From: Actinomadura formosensis NBRC 14204
GTDB taxonomy: Bacteria > Actinomycetota > Actinomycetes > Streptosporangiales > Streptosporangiaceae
Assembly: GCF_001552155.1 (NCBI RefSeq)
Contig: NZ_BCQQ01000020.1
Span: 1 to 64,000, forward strand
Reading direction: 5' to 3'
Length of the DNA stretch: 64,000 bases
Shown here: positions 1 to 9,206 of the stretch, one piece after another
Numbering within the stretch: the first letter of the stretch is position 1
Layout of the letters: every line of letters begins with the position of its first letter
Notes under the pieces: model-generated
What the model saw: the letters and a program-made list of their open reading frames with translations, nothing else
The model's database searches: none
Told to the model about the DNA's origin: nothing
Position numbers and translations under genes: made by a program

Positions 1-317
1 GCCTGCGGGGCGGGCGCCTCCTGCGCGGGCGCCTGCCGCTCCGCGGCGGCCGGGGCGCCGCCGGTGGACGGCGCGGCGCCCTCGTCCCCGATGACGGCCA
101 GTTCGGCGCCGACCTCGACGGTCTCGTCCTCGGCGACGGTGATGCTGGTCAGGATGCCCGAGGCGGGCGAGGGGATCTCGGTGTCGACCTTGTCGGTCGA
201 CACTTCCAGGAGCGGCTCGTCGGTCTCGACGCGCTCGCCCTCCTTCTTGAGCCAGCGGGTGACGGTGCCCTCGGTGACGCTCTCGCCGAGCTGGGGCATT
301 GTGACGGAGACCGGCAT
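1..317 (-). CDS. sucB: Dihydrolipoamide acyltransferase E2 (2-oxoglutarate/pyruvate dehydrogenase), N-terminal part
   Basis: Only the first ~105 codons lie in the window; the rest runs off the left edge. The protein opens [17 protein letters not shown] and contains the lipoyl-domain motif ETDKVDTE-like (here [13 protein letters not shown]), whose lysine carries lipoate. The domain is followed by an Ala/Pro-rich linker typical of E2 proteins. E2 moves the acyl group to coenzyme A in the 2-oxoacid dehydrogenase complex. It starts 34 bases after the dihydrolipoyl dehydrogenase gene on the same strand, so the two probably form an operon. The ATG at 317 follows AGGAGTCGCTGAGAC, a good ribosome site. 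Whether the complex uses 2-oxoglutarate or pyruvate cannot be told from this part. Confidence 0.9.
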   Translation of the reverse strand, partial: MPVSVTMPQLGESVTEGTVTRWLKKEGERVETDEPLLEVSTDKVDTEIPSPASGILTSITVAEDETVEVGAELAVIGDEGAAPSTGGAPAAAERQAPAQEAPAPQ

Positions 318-351
318 GTCTCAGCGACTCCTTTTGAATACTGTGCGGCGT

Positions 352-1746
352 TCAGCCGTGCACATGCAGTGGTTTGCCGGCGAGGGCGAGGTGAGCCTCG
401 CCGACCGCCTCGGACTGGGTCGGGTGGGGATGGATCAGCTGGGCGACCTCGCCCGGCAGAGCCTCCCAGTTGTAGATGAGCTGGCCTTCCGCGATGAGCT
501 CGCCGACGCGCGCCCCGACCATGTGCAGGCCGAGGACGGGACCGTCCACGGCCGCGATCACCTTGATCTCGCCCTGCGTCCCCAGGATCTTGCTCTTGGG
601 GTTGCCGGCCAGGTCGTAGGTGACCTCCTTGATCTGGTGACCGCGCTCGCGGGCCACCGCGGACGTGATGCCGACCGAGGCCACCTCGGGGTCGGAGTAG
701 GTGATGCGCGGGACGCCGTCGTAGTCGATCGGCGGCGGGGTGAGCCCGCTCAGCCGCTCGGCGACGAGGATGCCCTCGGCGAACCCGACGTGCGCGAGCT
801 GCGGCGTCGGGATCAGGTCGCCGACCGCCGAGATCGTGGGGACGCTGGTCCGGCAGTACTCGTCGACCTTGACGAACCCGCGCTCGGTCTCGACGCCGGC
901 CTCGGCCAGGCCGATGCCGTCGGAGACGGGGCCGCGCCCCACCGCGACGAGCAGCAGCTCCGCCTCGATGGTCTTGCCGCCTTCGAGGGCGACGGAGACG
1001 CCGTCCTGCGTCGTCTTGACGCTCTCGAACCGGGTGCCGACCTCGAACTTGATGCCGCGCTTGCGGAACGCGCGCTCCAGCCGTTTGGAGCTGGACTCCT
1101 CCTCCAGCGGCAGCAGGTGCGGCAGCGCCTCCACGATCGTGACCTTGGCGCCGAACGAGCGCCACACGCTGGCGAACTCGACGCCGATGACGCCGCCGCC
1201 GAGGATGACGACCGAGGCGGGGACGTGCTCCAGCCGCAGCGCGTGGTCGCTGGAGATGACGCGCTCGCCGTCGATCTCCAGGCCGGGCAGCGACTTCGGC
1301 GCCGACCCGGTGCCGAGGACGATGTGCCCGCCCTCGATCGTTGTGGCCTGCCCGTCGGCGCCGGTGACCTCGACCGTGGTCGGGCCCGTCAGCCGCCCCG
1401 TGCCGTGGACGACCTCGATGCCCCGGGACTTGATCAGCCCGGTGAGGCCCTTGACGGTCGTGGAGACGACCTTGTCCTTGTAGGCGTTCACCCCCGCGAT
1501 GTCGATGCCCTCGAACGTGGTCTTGACGCCGAACTTCGCCGCCTCGCGGGACTGGTCCGCCACCTCGGCCGCGTGCAGCAGCGCCTTGGTGGGGATGCAG
1601 CCGCGGTTGAGGCACGTTCCGCCGAGGGTCTCGTCCCGCTCGATGAGCGCGACCGACTTGCCGAGCTCGGCGGCGCGCAACGCGCACGCGTAACCGCCGC
1701 TGCCGGCACCTAGGACGACGATGTCGAAGGGGCCGCTGTTGGCCAC
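352..1746 (-). CDS. lpdA: Dihydrolipoyl dehydrogenase (E3)
   Basis: A 464-residue flavoprotein that reoxidises dihydrolipoamide on E2 with NAD+. Visible are the N-terminal FAD-binding GAGSGGYACA motif, the redox-active disulfide GGTCLNRGCIPTKALL, the second nucleotide-binding motif GGGVIGVEFA, and the C-terminal interface motif HPHPTQSEAVGEA carrying the catalytic His-Glu pair. The open frame extends far upstream, but the GTG at 1746 (VANSGPFD) is the best start: it is preceded by AAAGGGAGCG and puts the FAD motif at residue ~10, as in the family. It precedes the E2 gene by 34 bases. Confidence 0.95.
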   Translation of the reverse strand: MANSGPFDIVVLGAGSGGYACALRAAELGKSVALIERDETLGGTCLNRGCIPTKALLHAAEVADQSREAAKFGVKTTFEGIDIAGVNAYKDKVVSTTVKGLTGLIKSRGIEVVHGTGRLTGPTTVEVTGADGQATTIEGGHIVLGTGSAPKSLPGLEIDGERVISSDHALRLEHVPASVVILGGGVIGVEFASVWRSFGAKVTIVEALPHLLPLEEESSSKRLERAFRKRGIKFEVGTRFESVKTTQDGVSVALEGGKTIEAELLLVAVGRGPVSDGIGLAEAGVETERGFVKVDEYCRTSVPTISAVGDLIPTPQLAHVGFAEGILVAERLSGLTPPPIDYDGVPRITYSDPEVASVGITSAVARERGHQIKEVTYDLAGNPKSKILGTQGEIKVIAAVDGPVLGLHMVGARVGELIAEGQLIYNWEALPGEVAQLIHPHPTQSEAVGEAHLALAGKPLHVHG

Positions 1747-1874
1747 TGGACGCTCCCTTTCGCCTGAGGTGGCACCGCGTGGATCGCGGCGCCGCGGGCG
1801 GGGCGCACCGTCGCCGGGCCCCGCCGCCACGAGAAAACTATTCTGTTCTGCACCGGTACCAGCGGGCGGGGTCG

Positions 1875-3353
1875 CTACAGAATTCCTGCGGCGACGTCCT
1901 CGGCGATCTGGATCAGCGTGCGGGCCGCGGCGCCGGTGCCGCCCTTCGGCGTGTACCCGTACGGCTCGCCCTTGTGGAACGACGGGCCCGCGATGTCGAG
2001 GTGCGCCCACTTGACGCCGTCCGGCACGAACTCCTTCAGGAACACCGCGGCGACCAGCATGCCGCCCCAGCGCTCGCCGCTGATGTTGGCGATGTCGGCG
2101 ACCGCCGAGTCGAGGCCCTTGCGCAGCTCCTCCGGCAGGGGCATGCCCCAGGACGGTTCGCCCGCGCGCTCGGCCGCGGCCACCACCTTCTCACGGACGT
2201 CGTCGTCGTTGGCCATGACGCCGGTGGTCCGGGTGCCGAGCGCGACGAGCTGCGCGCCGGTCAGCGTGGCGACGTCCACGATCAGGTCGGGGGAGTCCTC
2301 ACCGGCGCGGACGAGGGCGTCGGCCATGACGAGGCGGCCCTCGGCGTCGGTGTTGAGGACCTCGACGGTCTTGCCGCCGTAGACCCGCAGCACGTCGGAC
2401 GGACGCTGCGCGGTCCCGCTCGGCATGTTCTCGGCGATGGTGAGGTAGCCCACCACGTTCACCTTGAGGCCGAGCTCGGCGATGGCGGCGAGCGCCCCGA
2501 GCACCGCGGCGGCGCCGCCCATGTCGGACTTCATCCAGTCCATCGCCTCGGTCGGCTTGAGGGACAGGCCGCCGGAGTCGAACGTGATGCCCTTGCCGAC
2601 CAGCACGAGGGTCTTGGACGCCTCAGCGTGGGTGTAGGCGAGCCGGACGAGCCGCGGCGGGTTGACCGAGCCCTGCCCGACGCCCACGAGGCCGCCGTAG
2701 CCGCCCTCCACCAGGGCCTTCTCGTCCAGCACCTCGATCGCGAGGCCGGTCTCGGCGGCGACCCGGCCGGCCTCGGCGGCGAAGTCCTCGGGGGACAGGT
2801 GCGACGGCGGGGTGTTGACCAGGTCGCGGACCAGCTTGACGGACGCGGCGAGGGTCCGTGCTCGCTCGACGGCCGCCTCCTCGGCGGCGGGCCCCACCAG
2901 GCGGATCTCCTCGACGGGGCTCTTGTGGCCGTCGCCGGTGCGGTAGGCGTCGAAGGAGTAGGCGCCGAGCAGCGCGCCCAGCGCGACGGCCTGCACGGAC
3001 TCGGCGGACTCGGCGGGCAGTGCGACCGCGACGCGCCCGGTGCCGGCCAGGGACCGGACGGCGGCGCCCGCGGCGCGGCGCAGGTCCTCGGCGGAAGGGT
3101 CCTCGCCCAGCCCGGCGGCCACGATGACCTTGGCGGTGACGGCGCCGAGCGAGGGGAGCCTGGTGATCTCGCCGGCCTTGCCGGTGGCGCCGAGCGCGTT
3201 CAGCGCGTCGGCCAGCCGGCCGTCCATCGCGCGGTCGAGGCCGTCGGCGCCGGCGGCCGGCGCGGCACCCGCCTCGCCCGGGGAGACACCGATCACGATC
3301 GCGTCGGCGTCGAGGCCGACCAGGTCTGCGCTGTCAAGGCTGATGCTCGTCAC
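1875..3353 (-). CDS. pepA: Leucyl aminopeptidase (M17, cytosol aminopeptidase)
   Basis: A 492-residue M17 metallopeptidase that removes N-terminal amino acids using two metal ions. The family signature NTDAEGRL is intact, as is the VGKGITFDSGG stretch with the catalytic lysine and a metal-binding aspartate, and the later metal/active-site region DMGGAAAVLGA. Length is normal. The GTG start at 3353 has no ribosome site, but TACCAT lies 8 bases upstream (3362-3367), as in leaderless actinobacterial genes. The same aminopeptidase/lpd/sucB order is found in Streptomyces. The gap to lpdA is about 128 bases, so it may be a separate unit. Confidence 0.95.
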   Translation of the reverse strand: MTSISLDSADLVGLDADAIVIGVSPGEAGAAPAAGADGLDRAMDGRLADALNALGATGKAGEITRLPSLGAVTAKVIVAAGLGEDPSAEDLRRAAGAAVRSLAGTGRVAVALPAESAESVQAVALGALLGAYSFDAYRTGDGHKSPVEEIRLVGPAAEEAAVERARTLAASVKLVRDLVNTPPSHLSPEDFAAEAGRVAAETGLAIEVLDEKALVEGGYGGLVGVGQGSVNPPRLVRLAYTHAEASKTLVLVGKGITFDSGGLSLKPTEAMDWMKSDMGGAAAVLGALAAIAELGLKVNVVGYLTIAENMPSGTAQRPSDVLRVYGGKTVEVLNTDAEGRLVMADALVRAGEDSPDLIVDVATLTGAQLVALGTRTTGVMANDDDVREKVVAAAERAGEPSWGMPLPEELRKGLDSAVADIANISGERWGGMLVAAVFLKEFVPDGVKWAHLDIAGPSFHKGEPYGYTPKGGTGAAARTLIQIAEDVAAGIL

Positions 3354-3439
3354 GTAGCACGATGGTAGTCCTCCCGGTGACCGTTTTCGTCCTTTTCGAT
3401 CAAGCGCCGCCCGGCCTGGAGACTTCGGGCCGCCGCGGG

Positions 3440-4201
3440 TCAGCGGGGAACGGCGGCGAGAACGGTCAGGGCGGCCGTGGTGGTGATCTCGACGAGGGCG
3501 CCGAGGACGTCCCCGGTGACGCCGCCCAGCCGGCGGACGGCATGGCGGAGCACCAGCAGGGCGGCGGCCAGGGAGACGATCACCGCCGCCGCCGTGTGCA
3601 CGGCGCCGCCCGGTCCGTCCGCGGCCGTGCCGGTGGCCGCGGCGGCGGCGAGGACGACGCCCGTGGCCAGGAGCGCGGCGCGGGTGGCGACGGTGCCCGC
3701 CACCAGCGCGCCCAGCCCGCCCGGACGCGCGGACGGGACGCCGGCGCGGCAGGCCCAGGGCAGCGCGAGCCGCCCGGCGACGGCCGCGACGAGCACCGCG
3801 ACGGCCGGATGCGGGGCCGAGGCCACGGCGGCGACCTGGATCAGCAGGGTCAGCACCAGCGTGACGACACCGAAGGGACCGATGTCGGACCGCTTCATGA
3901 TCGTCAGGGCGTCGGCGGCGGGGCGCCCGCTGCCGAGGCCGTCGGCGAGGTCGGCCAGGCCGTCCAGGTGCAGGGCGCGGGTCATCGCGGCGGCTACGGC
4001 CACCGCCAGCGCCGCCGCCAGCGGGCGGGAGAGGCCGAGCAGATCGCCGGCCTGCAGTACCAGGGCGGCGGCGCCGCCGGTGATCAGGCCGACGGCCGGG
4101 GCGAGCAGCATGGCGGCGCGCGCGGTGCCCCGGTCGACGTGCGCCGTTCCCAGCGGGACGACGGTGAGCAGCGTGACCGCCAGCCGCAGACCGCTGATCA
4201 C
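3440..4201 (-). CDS. cobS: Adenosylcobinamide-GDP ribazoletransferase (cobalamin synthase)
   Basis: A 253-residue integral membrane protein with several hydrophobic segments rich in Ala, Leu and Val. It joins adenosylcobinamide-GDP to alpha-ribazole in late cobalamin assembly. The N-terminus (VISGLRLAVTLLTVVPLG) and the HLDGLADLADGLGS segment with its acidic Mg2+-binding residues are family hallmarks. The GTG at 4201 overlaps the TGA of cobU by four bases (GTGA), so translation is coupled; the open frame runs further upstream only as a shadow inside cobU. No cobT was seen nearby. Confidence 0.92.
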   Translation of the reverse strand: MISGLRLAVTLLTVVPLGTAHVDRGTARAAMLLAPAVGLITGGAAALVLQAGDLLGLSRPLAAALAVAVAAAMTRALHLDGLADLADGLGSGRPAADALTIMKRSDIGPFGVVTLVLTLLIQVAAVASAPHPAVAVLVAAVAGRLALPWACRAGVPSARPGGLGALVAGTVATRAALLATGVVLAAAAATGTAADGPGGAVHTAAAVIVSLAAALLVLRHAVRRLGGVTGDVLGALVEITTTAALTVLAAVPR

Positions 4202-5145
4202 CCGAGCTCCGTGACGCGTCCCGCGACGACCAGCGCGGTCTCCTCCGACTCGCCCGCGAGCCGCTGGTTCAGCAGGCCGAGCAGGTCGCGGAACGCCCGA
4301 CCGGACGCCGTCGAGGGCACCAGTGACAAGCCGACCTCGTCGCTGACCGCGACCACCCGTGCCGCCGTGTCGCGCCAGGCGGAGACGAGGCCGTCGAGAA
4401 GGGGACGCGCCCGGGACGGGTCGTCCCAGGCGTCCGCCTCGTCCATGGCCGCGGCCAGCCAGGTGCCGATGCCGTCCACCAGGACCGGGCCTTCCGCGGA
4501 CTCCAGGACGCCGGTCAGATCGGTCGTCTCGGCGGTACGCCACCAGGCCGGACGGCGAACCCGGTGCGCGGCGACGCGCTCCGCCCACTCGGGGTCGTCG
4601 TCACGGACCGGGCCGGTGGCGACGTACAGGACGTCCGGGCACGCGGCCAGCCGCAGTTCCGCCTCGGCGGACTTGCCCGACCGGCTCCCGCCGAGCAGCA
4701 GGGTGCGGAAGGGGCCGTCCGCCGGCCGGTTCCAGAAGGCCGTGCGCCGGTCCAGTTCGGCCGGCGAAGGCAGCCGGTGGTCGATGTGAACGGCCACCAC
4801 CTGGGACCGGGGCGTCACAGCCCTGACATGACGCAGATATCCCAGATGTTCTGGGGAGCCCGCAAGATCCAGGAGGACGGCTTCGTACTCCACCCCGGGG
4901 GCCGGTTCCGGCCGGAGGCCCGGGCCCGCCGCCACCAGGACGCGTCCGCCGCCGGGGCCGCGCACCTCATGACCGCCGGGCACGTCCCTCCGCGGCAGGT
5001 CCTCCAGCGGGACGCCGTCGATGACGACCGAGAGCGGTTCGTACCGGACGCCGGCGGCGCGCAGCCGGCCGCAGGACGCGCACCGGCATCCCGGCGCGGG
5101 CCAGCCGTGCGCGGCGGCGGTGCCGCGAAGCTCGATGTTCATCAT
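4198..5145 (-). CDS. cobU: Bifunctional adenosylcobinamide kinase/guanylyltransferase with N-terminal extension
   Basis: A 315-residue protein. The C-terminal ~165 residues are a CobU domain with P-loop GGSRSGKS (152-159), acting in the nucleotide-loop pathway of B12 synthesis. The first ~145 residues are an extra domain starting with a beta strand and a CxC-x2-C cluster (C20, C22, C25), like the N-terminus of PhnP-type metallo-beta-lactamase-fold proteins, but I see no HxHxDH metal motif. Similar long CobU proteins occur in Streptomyces. Two adjacent ATG codons could start it (5145 or 5142). It diverges from the DsbA-like gene across 67 bases. Confidence 0.88.
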   Translation of the reverse strand: MMNIELRGTAAAHGWPAPGCRCASCGRLRAAGVRYEPLSVVIDGVPLEDLPRRDVPGGHEVRGPGGGRVLVAAGPGLRPEPAPGVEYEAVLLDLAGSPEHLGYLRHVRAVTPRSQVVAVHIDHRLPSPAELDRRTAFWNRPADGPFRTLLLGGSRSGKSAEAELRLAACPDVLYVATGPVRDDDPEWAERVAAHRVRRPAWWRTAETTDLTGVLESAEGPVLVDGIGTWLAAAMDEADAWDDPSRARPLLDGLVSAWRDTAARVVAVSDEVGLSLVPSTASGRAFRDLLGLLNQRLAGESEETALVVAGRVTELG

Positions 5146-5212
5146 CGGCGCGAACTCTACGGATACGCTCCCCTGGAAGGATCACCCCGCCCCCCAGCCG
5201 GAAGGAGACCCG

Positions 5213-6061
5213 GTGGGCACCCCCCCGAACGCGCCCTGGCCGCACCAGCCGGGACCGGGCGGCCAGCCGCCCTATGGCCCGCCGCCCGGCGGCCTTCCGC
5301 CCGGCGGTTTCCCGCCCGGCCTGCCCGGTCCGCCCCCGCCCGGGCGCAGGGGCGGCGCCGGCCTGGCGCTCGCGCTGATCGGCGGCGGCCTCGTCATCGT
5401 GCTGATCATCGTCGGGGTGGTCGTGCTGGCCCTGCAGGGCGGCGACGACGACAAGGGGGGCGGCGCTCAGCTGCGGGTCGGCAAGATCGCCGGGGGAGCC
5501 GAGGCCATCCCGCTCTCCGACGGCAGCCTGGTCATGGCCCGTCCGGGCGTCACCGGCCCCGTCGTGGACGTCTACGAGGACTTCGCCTGCCCGCCCTGCG
5601 GCGCCTTCGACCGCATGCACGACCCGATGCTCAAGGAGATGGCGGTCGCCGGGCGGGCCAAGATCGTGTTTCATCCGATGGTGGTCTTCGGCGAGAGCAC
5701 CCAGCCGGCGCACGGCAACTCGCTGCGCGCCGCGGCGGCGCTGCGCTGCGTCGGGGACGGCGCGCACTGGCTGTCCTACCAGGACGCGCTGTACGCCCAC
5801 CAGCCCGCGGACCACGACACCGAGGGCTACGCGATCGGCGACCTGATCTCCTACGCCGCGCCGCTCGGCCTCACCGGCGACGACTTCACCTCCTGCGTGA
5901 AGAGCCAGCGCCACGCCGAGAGCGTGAAGCAGGTCAGCCAGGGCTACCTGGCATCCGGTGTGCAGGGCACACCGAGCGTGCGGGTCAACGGGACCATGCT
6001 CGGCACGTCCGCCACCGAGAGCCCGGACGCCCTGCGCCGTGCCATCGCGGAGGCTTCGTGA
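5213..6061 (+). CDS. Membrane-anchored DsbA-like thioredoxin-fold protein
   Basis: A 282-residue protein. Residues ~1-45 are cytoplasmic and very rich in Pro-Pro-Gly, followed by one transmembrane segment (LALALIGGGLVIVLIIVGVVVLAL in two stretches) and an extracellular DsbA/DSBA-like oxidoreductase domain with a CPPC active site (DFACPPCGAFD). The cis-proline loop GTPSV is present near the C-terminus, and two further cysteines occur. It probably makes or shuffles disulfides in secreted proteins. The GTG at 5213 is chosen because GGAAGGAGACCCG precedes it; longer frames run into the cobU promoter. Confidence 0.85.
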   Translation: MGTPPNAPWPHQPGPGGQPPYGPPPGGLPPGGFPPGLPGPPPPGRRGGAGLALALIGGGLVIVLIIVGVVVLALQGGDDDKGGGAQLRVGKIAGGAEAIPLSDGSLVMARPGVTGPVVDVYEDFACPPCGAFDRMHDPMLKEMAVAGRAKIVFHPMVVFGESTQPAHGNSLRAAAALRCVGDGAHWLSYQDALYAHQPADHDTEGYAIGDLISYAAPLGLTGDDFTSCVKSQRHAESVKQVSQGYLASGVQGTPSVRVNGTMLGTSATESPDALRRAIAEAS

Positions 6062-6097
6062 CCCGCTAGTCTCACCGCGATGAGGGAGGGCGACGCG

Positions 6098-6295
6098 ATG
6101 GCGTGGAGCTGGCGTTTGGAGAAGGCCGACGGGCGCGCGGCCGGCAAGGCGGAGGAGACCTTCTCCACCCAGGCGGACGCGGAGAGCTGGCTGGGGGAGA
6201 ACTGGCGGGGCCTGCGCGCCGACGGGGTCGACAAGGTCGTCCTGCTGGACGGCGAGACGCTCGTGTACGAGATGAGCCTGCAAGACCCCGAGTGA
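6098..6295 (+). CDS. Small conserved actinobacterial protein
   Basis: A 65-residue protein beginning MAWSWRLEKADG. It resembles small proteins I recall next to this region in other actinomycetes (a TQADAESWLGENW-type core), but no function is known to me. It is acidic, has no membrane segment, and could be a compact alpha/beta fold. The ATG at 6098 is preferred over the ATG at 6080 because GAGGG lies about eight bases before it. It follows the DsbA-like gene by 36 bases and could be cotranscribed. Confidence 0.7.
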   Translation: MAWSWRLEKADGRAAGKAEETFSTQADAESWLGENWRGLRADGVDKVVLLDGETLVYEMSLQDPE

Positions 6296-6341
6296 GGGCC
6301 GCGGGGCCATGGCGGCTCCGCGACCCCCGCCCGGTGCTCGC

Positions 6342-7343
6342 TCAGGGGCGCCTGGCCGGGCTGACGGTCTTGGCCGGGTCACGGATGACGACCGGCCCGA
6401 GGACGTCGTCGATGCGCTTCAGCACGTCGGCGTCCAGCTTCACCCCGGCGGCCCTCGCGTTCTCGGTGACCTGCTCGGGACGGGACGCGCCCACGATCGC
6501 CGCCGACACGTTCGGGTTCTGCAGCGTCCAGGCGATCGCGAGCTGCGCCATCGACAGCCCGACGCCGTCCGCGATCGGCTTCAGCTCCTGCACCCGGGTC
6601 AGCAGGTCGTCGTTCAGGTAGCGCTTGATCATGTCGGCGCCGCCATTGGCGTCGGTGGCGCGCGATCCCTCCGGCAGCGGCCGTCCCGGCCGGTACTTGC
6701 CGGTCAGCACGCCCTGCGCGATCGGCGACCAGACGATCTGGCCGATGCCCTCGCGCTCGCACAGCGGGACGACCTCCTCCTCGATGACCCGCCACAGCAT
6801 CGAGTACTGCGGCTGGCCGGAGATGATCCGGTCGAAGCCCATCTCGTCCGCGATCTTGAGGGCGCGCTCGATCTCCTCGGCCCGCCACTCCGACACGCCC
6901 ACGTACAGGACCTTGCCCTGCCGGACGAGGTCGTCGAACGCCCGCAGGGTCTCCTCCAGCGGCGTCTCGTAGTCGAACCGGTGGGCCTGGTAAAGGTCCA
7001 CGTAGTCGGTGCCGAGGCGGCGCAGGGAGCCGTGGATCGACTCGAAGATGTGCTTGCGGGACAGGCCCCGGTCGTTCATGCCGGGACCGGTGGGCCAGTA
7101 GACCTTGGTGAAGATCTCCAGCCCCTCGCGGCGCTGCCCCTTGAGCGCGCGCCCGAGGACCTCCTCGGCGCGCGTGCCGGCGTACACGTCCGCGGTGTCG
7201 AAGGTGGTGATCCCCTCGTCGAGGGCCGTCCGCACGCATGCGCGCGCCGCGTCCTCCTCGACCTGGGAGCCGTGGGTGAGCCAGTTGCCGTACGCGATCT
7301 CGCTGATCTTCAGACCGCTCCGGCCCAGGTTTCGGAACTCCAT
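6342..7343 (-). CDS. Aldo/keto reductase (KAB/YghZ-like)
   Basis: A 333-residue NADPH-dependent reductase of the branch that includes potassium-channel beta subunits and E. coli YghZ. The catalytic tetrad is visible: Asp and Tyr in FDTADVYAG, Lys in IFTKVYWP, His in LYQAHRFD. The C-terminal cofactor-binding stretch (AIVGASRPEQVTEN) is typical. Substrate is unknown. TAGGGT at 7352-7357 is eight bases before the ATG, suggesting a leaderless transcript. Confidence 0.9.
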   Translation of the reverse strand: MEFRNLGRSGLKISEIAYGNWLTHGSQVEEDAARACVRTALDEGITTFDTADVYAGTRAEEVLGRALKGQRREGLEIFTKVYWPTGPGMNDRGLSRKHIFESIHGSLRRLGTDYVDLYQAHRFDYETPLEETLRAFDDLVRQGKVLYVGVSEWRAEEIERALKIADEMGFDRIISGQPQYSMLWRVIEEEVVPLCEREGIGQIVWSPIAQGVLTGKYRPGRPLPEGSRATDANGGADMIKRYLNDDLLTRVQELKPIADGVGLSMAQLAIAWTLQNPNVSAAIVGASRPEQVTENARAAGVKLDADVLKRIDDVLGPVVIRDPAKTVSPARRP

Positions 7344-7419
7344 GGTCCCCGACCCTAGCCCGATGCTGATCGTGGAACCCGCGCCGGACGGCCGCGCGGG
7401 CGGCCGGCCACCCCGTAGA

Positions 7420-7995
7420 TCAGACCTTCTCCTTCTCGCCGATCCGCACCTGCGGGTTCGGGACGCGCAGCCGGCGGATCTGCATCGCCCGCATCGCGGC
7501 GTACATGCCGACGCCCTTCGCGTCCTCGCCGGGGAACCGCTCGGCGGCCAGTTTCTTGATGCCGTGGCTGAGCAGCAGGCCCTCCCCGAACACCACGAGG
7601 AGCAGCACCGGCGGCGCCAACAGGACCAGCAGCCGGGCGGTCGGAACCGGCAGCATGCTCAGCAGCACGATCACGAACATCGCGTACATGAGGTACGAGC
7701 CGACGGTGCGGCGCGCGTCCACGTAGTCGCGGGCGAGCCGGCGGACGGGGCCCCTGTCCCGCTTGAGCAGGTGCTTCTCCTCGCCCTTCGCCATTCCCTG
7801 GCGGGCCTTGGCGCGCTCGGTCGCAAGCTGCGCACGGCGCCGCTTGTAGGCCTCCTTGCCGGTGGCCGGCGCGGTGATCGGCTGGCGGCGGCGCTTCTCG
7901 GCCTCGCTGCGCTTGGGCGTGGGGCGGCCCTTGCCTCCCGGCTTTACTACCTGAGGAGGATTCGCCGGGGCCTCCGGGGTACGACGCTTGAACAC
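7420..7995 (-). CDS. DUF3043 membrane protein
   Basis: A 191-residue protein with a highly basic N-terminal half (residues 1-95) and two adjacent transmembrane segments around 100-150, then a short cytoplasmic tail. The layout and KRSEAEKRRR-type core match DUF3043, a family restricted to actinobacteria, whose role is unknown to me. It diverges from pspA, as in Streptomyces. The GTG at 7995 follows TAGGCT (8002-8007) by six bases, a leaderless-type start. Confidence 0.88.
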   Translation of the reverse strand: MFKRRTPEAPANPPQVVKPGGKGRPTPKRSEAEKRRRQPITAPATGKEAYKRRRAQLATERAKARQGMAKGEEKHLLKRDRGPVRRLARDYVDARRTVGSYLMYAMFVIVLLSMLPVPTARLLVLLAPPVLLLVVFGEGLLLSHGIKKLAAERFPGEDAKGVGMYAAMRAMQIRRLRVPNPQVRIGEKEKV

Positions 7996-8127
7996 GGAAT
8001 CAGCCTACCGGCTGCGAACATCGTGACTGCCTCGCGCGTTACCGCGTAGGGTGATAAGAACCCCAGCAGTGGTCATTGAGCCCAGTTCACGACTGAGGCG
8101 ACAGCACGAAGGGACCGGCGCCGCGCG

Positions 8128-8931
8128 ATGAGCGTGATGAAGCGAATGTCGATGATCTTCAAGTCCAAGGCGAACAGGGCCCTGGACCGCATGGAAGACC
8201 CTCGGGAGACCCTCGATTACTCCTACCAGCGCCAGCTGGAGATGCTGCAGAAGGTTCGCCGCGGGGTCGCCGACGTCGCCACCTCCCGCAAGCGTCTCGA
8301 ACTCCAGATCAACCAGTTGGAGCAGCAGCAGAACAAGCTGACCGACCAGGGCAAGAAGGCGCTGCAGGTGGGCCGCGAGGACCTCGCCCGCGAGGCGCTG
8401 ACCCGCCGGGCCGGGCTGGAGGGCCAGCTCAACGACCTGCGCGGCCAGTACCAGCAGCTCCAGGGCGAGGAGGAGAAGCTCACGCTCGCCTCCCAGCGGC
8501 TGCAGGCCAAGGTCGACTCCTTCCGCACCCGCAAGGAGACCATCAAGGCGACCTACACGGCCGCCGAGGCGCAGACGAAGATCAACGAGGCGTTCACCGG
8601 CATCTCCGAGGAGATGGGCGATGTCGGCCTCGCGATCCAGCGCGCCGAGGAGAAGACCGACACGATGAAGGCCCGCGCCGGCGCGATCGACGAGCTGCTG
8701 GCCTCCGGCGCCCTGGAGGACTTCACCGGTCCCAAGGACGACATCCAGGCCGAGCTCGACCGGGTGGGCTCCGGCCCCGGCGTCGACCTGGAGCTGGAGC
8801 GGCTCAAGGCGGAGCTGGGCCAGGGGCCCGCGCCCAAGGAGCTGAACCAGGGGACGCCGACCGCGCGGCCCCAGCAGCAGGACACCCCGCAGCAGGCCCA
8901 GTGGCCGAACAACCCCGGGGGTGCGCAGTGA
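8128..8931 (+). CDS. pspA: Phage shock protein A (PspA/IM30 family)
   Basis: A 267-residue, almost wholly helical coiled-coil protein of the PspA/VIPP1 (ESCRT-III-like) family, starting MSVMKRMSMIFKSKANRALDRMEDP, the amphipathic membrane-binding helix plus hinge. It stabilises the cell membrane under stress. A Gln/Pro-rich tail of ~40 residues follows the coiled coil. The first gene of a five- or six-gene stress block, it overlaps pspAA by four bases. Confidence 0.95.
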   Translation: MSVMKRMSMIFKSKANRALDRMEDPRETLDYSYQRQLEMLQKVRRGVADVATSRKRLELQINQLEQQQNKLTDQGKKALQVGREDLAREALTRRAGLEGQLNDLRGQYQQLQGEEEKLTLASQRLQAKVDSFRTRKETIKATYTAAEAQTKINEAFTGISEEMGDVGLAIQRAEEKTDTMKARAGAIDELLASGALEDFTGPKDDIQAELDRVGSGPGVDLELERLKAELGQGPAPKELNQGTPTARPQQQDTPQQAQWPNNPGGAQ

Positions 8932-9206
8932 TCGTCCGCCTGATGGGCGAGGGCCAGCTGGACGTGGCCGAGGAGGATCTGTCCTCCCTCAACACGCTCG
9001 ACTCCGAGCTGGAATCGGCGATCGAGTCAGGTGACGAGGCGGCGTTCCGCGCCGCCCTGCACGCCCTGCTGGAGAACGTCCGCAAGGTGGGCAGGCCGCT
9101 GCCGCCCGACAGCCTGGAGCCGTCCGAGCTGATCCTGCCGCCGGCCGACGCGCACATCGACGAGGTCCGCTCGATGCTCGGGGACGAGGGCCTCATTCCG
9201 GACTGA
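8928..9206 (+). CDS. pspAA: PspA-associated protein PspAA
   Basis: A 92-residue acidic protein (VIVRLMGEGQLDV...) matching the PspAA family found next to pspA in actinobacteria and some archaea, where it is thought to partner PspA. The GTG start at 8928 shares GTGA with the pspA stop, so translation is coupled. It has no membrane segment. Confidence 0.9.
   Translation: MIVRLMGEGQLDVAEEDLSSLNTLDSELESAIESGDEAAFRAALHALLENVRKVGRPLPPDSLEPSELILPPADAHIDEVRSMLGDEGLIPD

Noticed and set aside
4967-6382. A 471-codon minus-strand open frame opposite the DsbA-like gene
   Set aside because: Antisense shadow; the DsbA-like frame has an active site, a membrane helix and a ribosome site.
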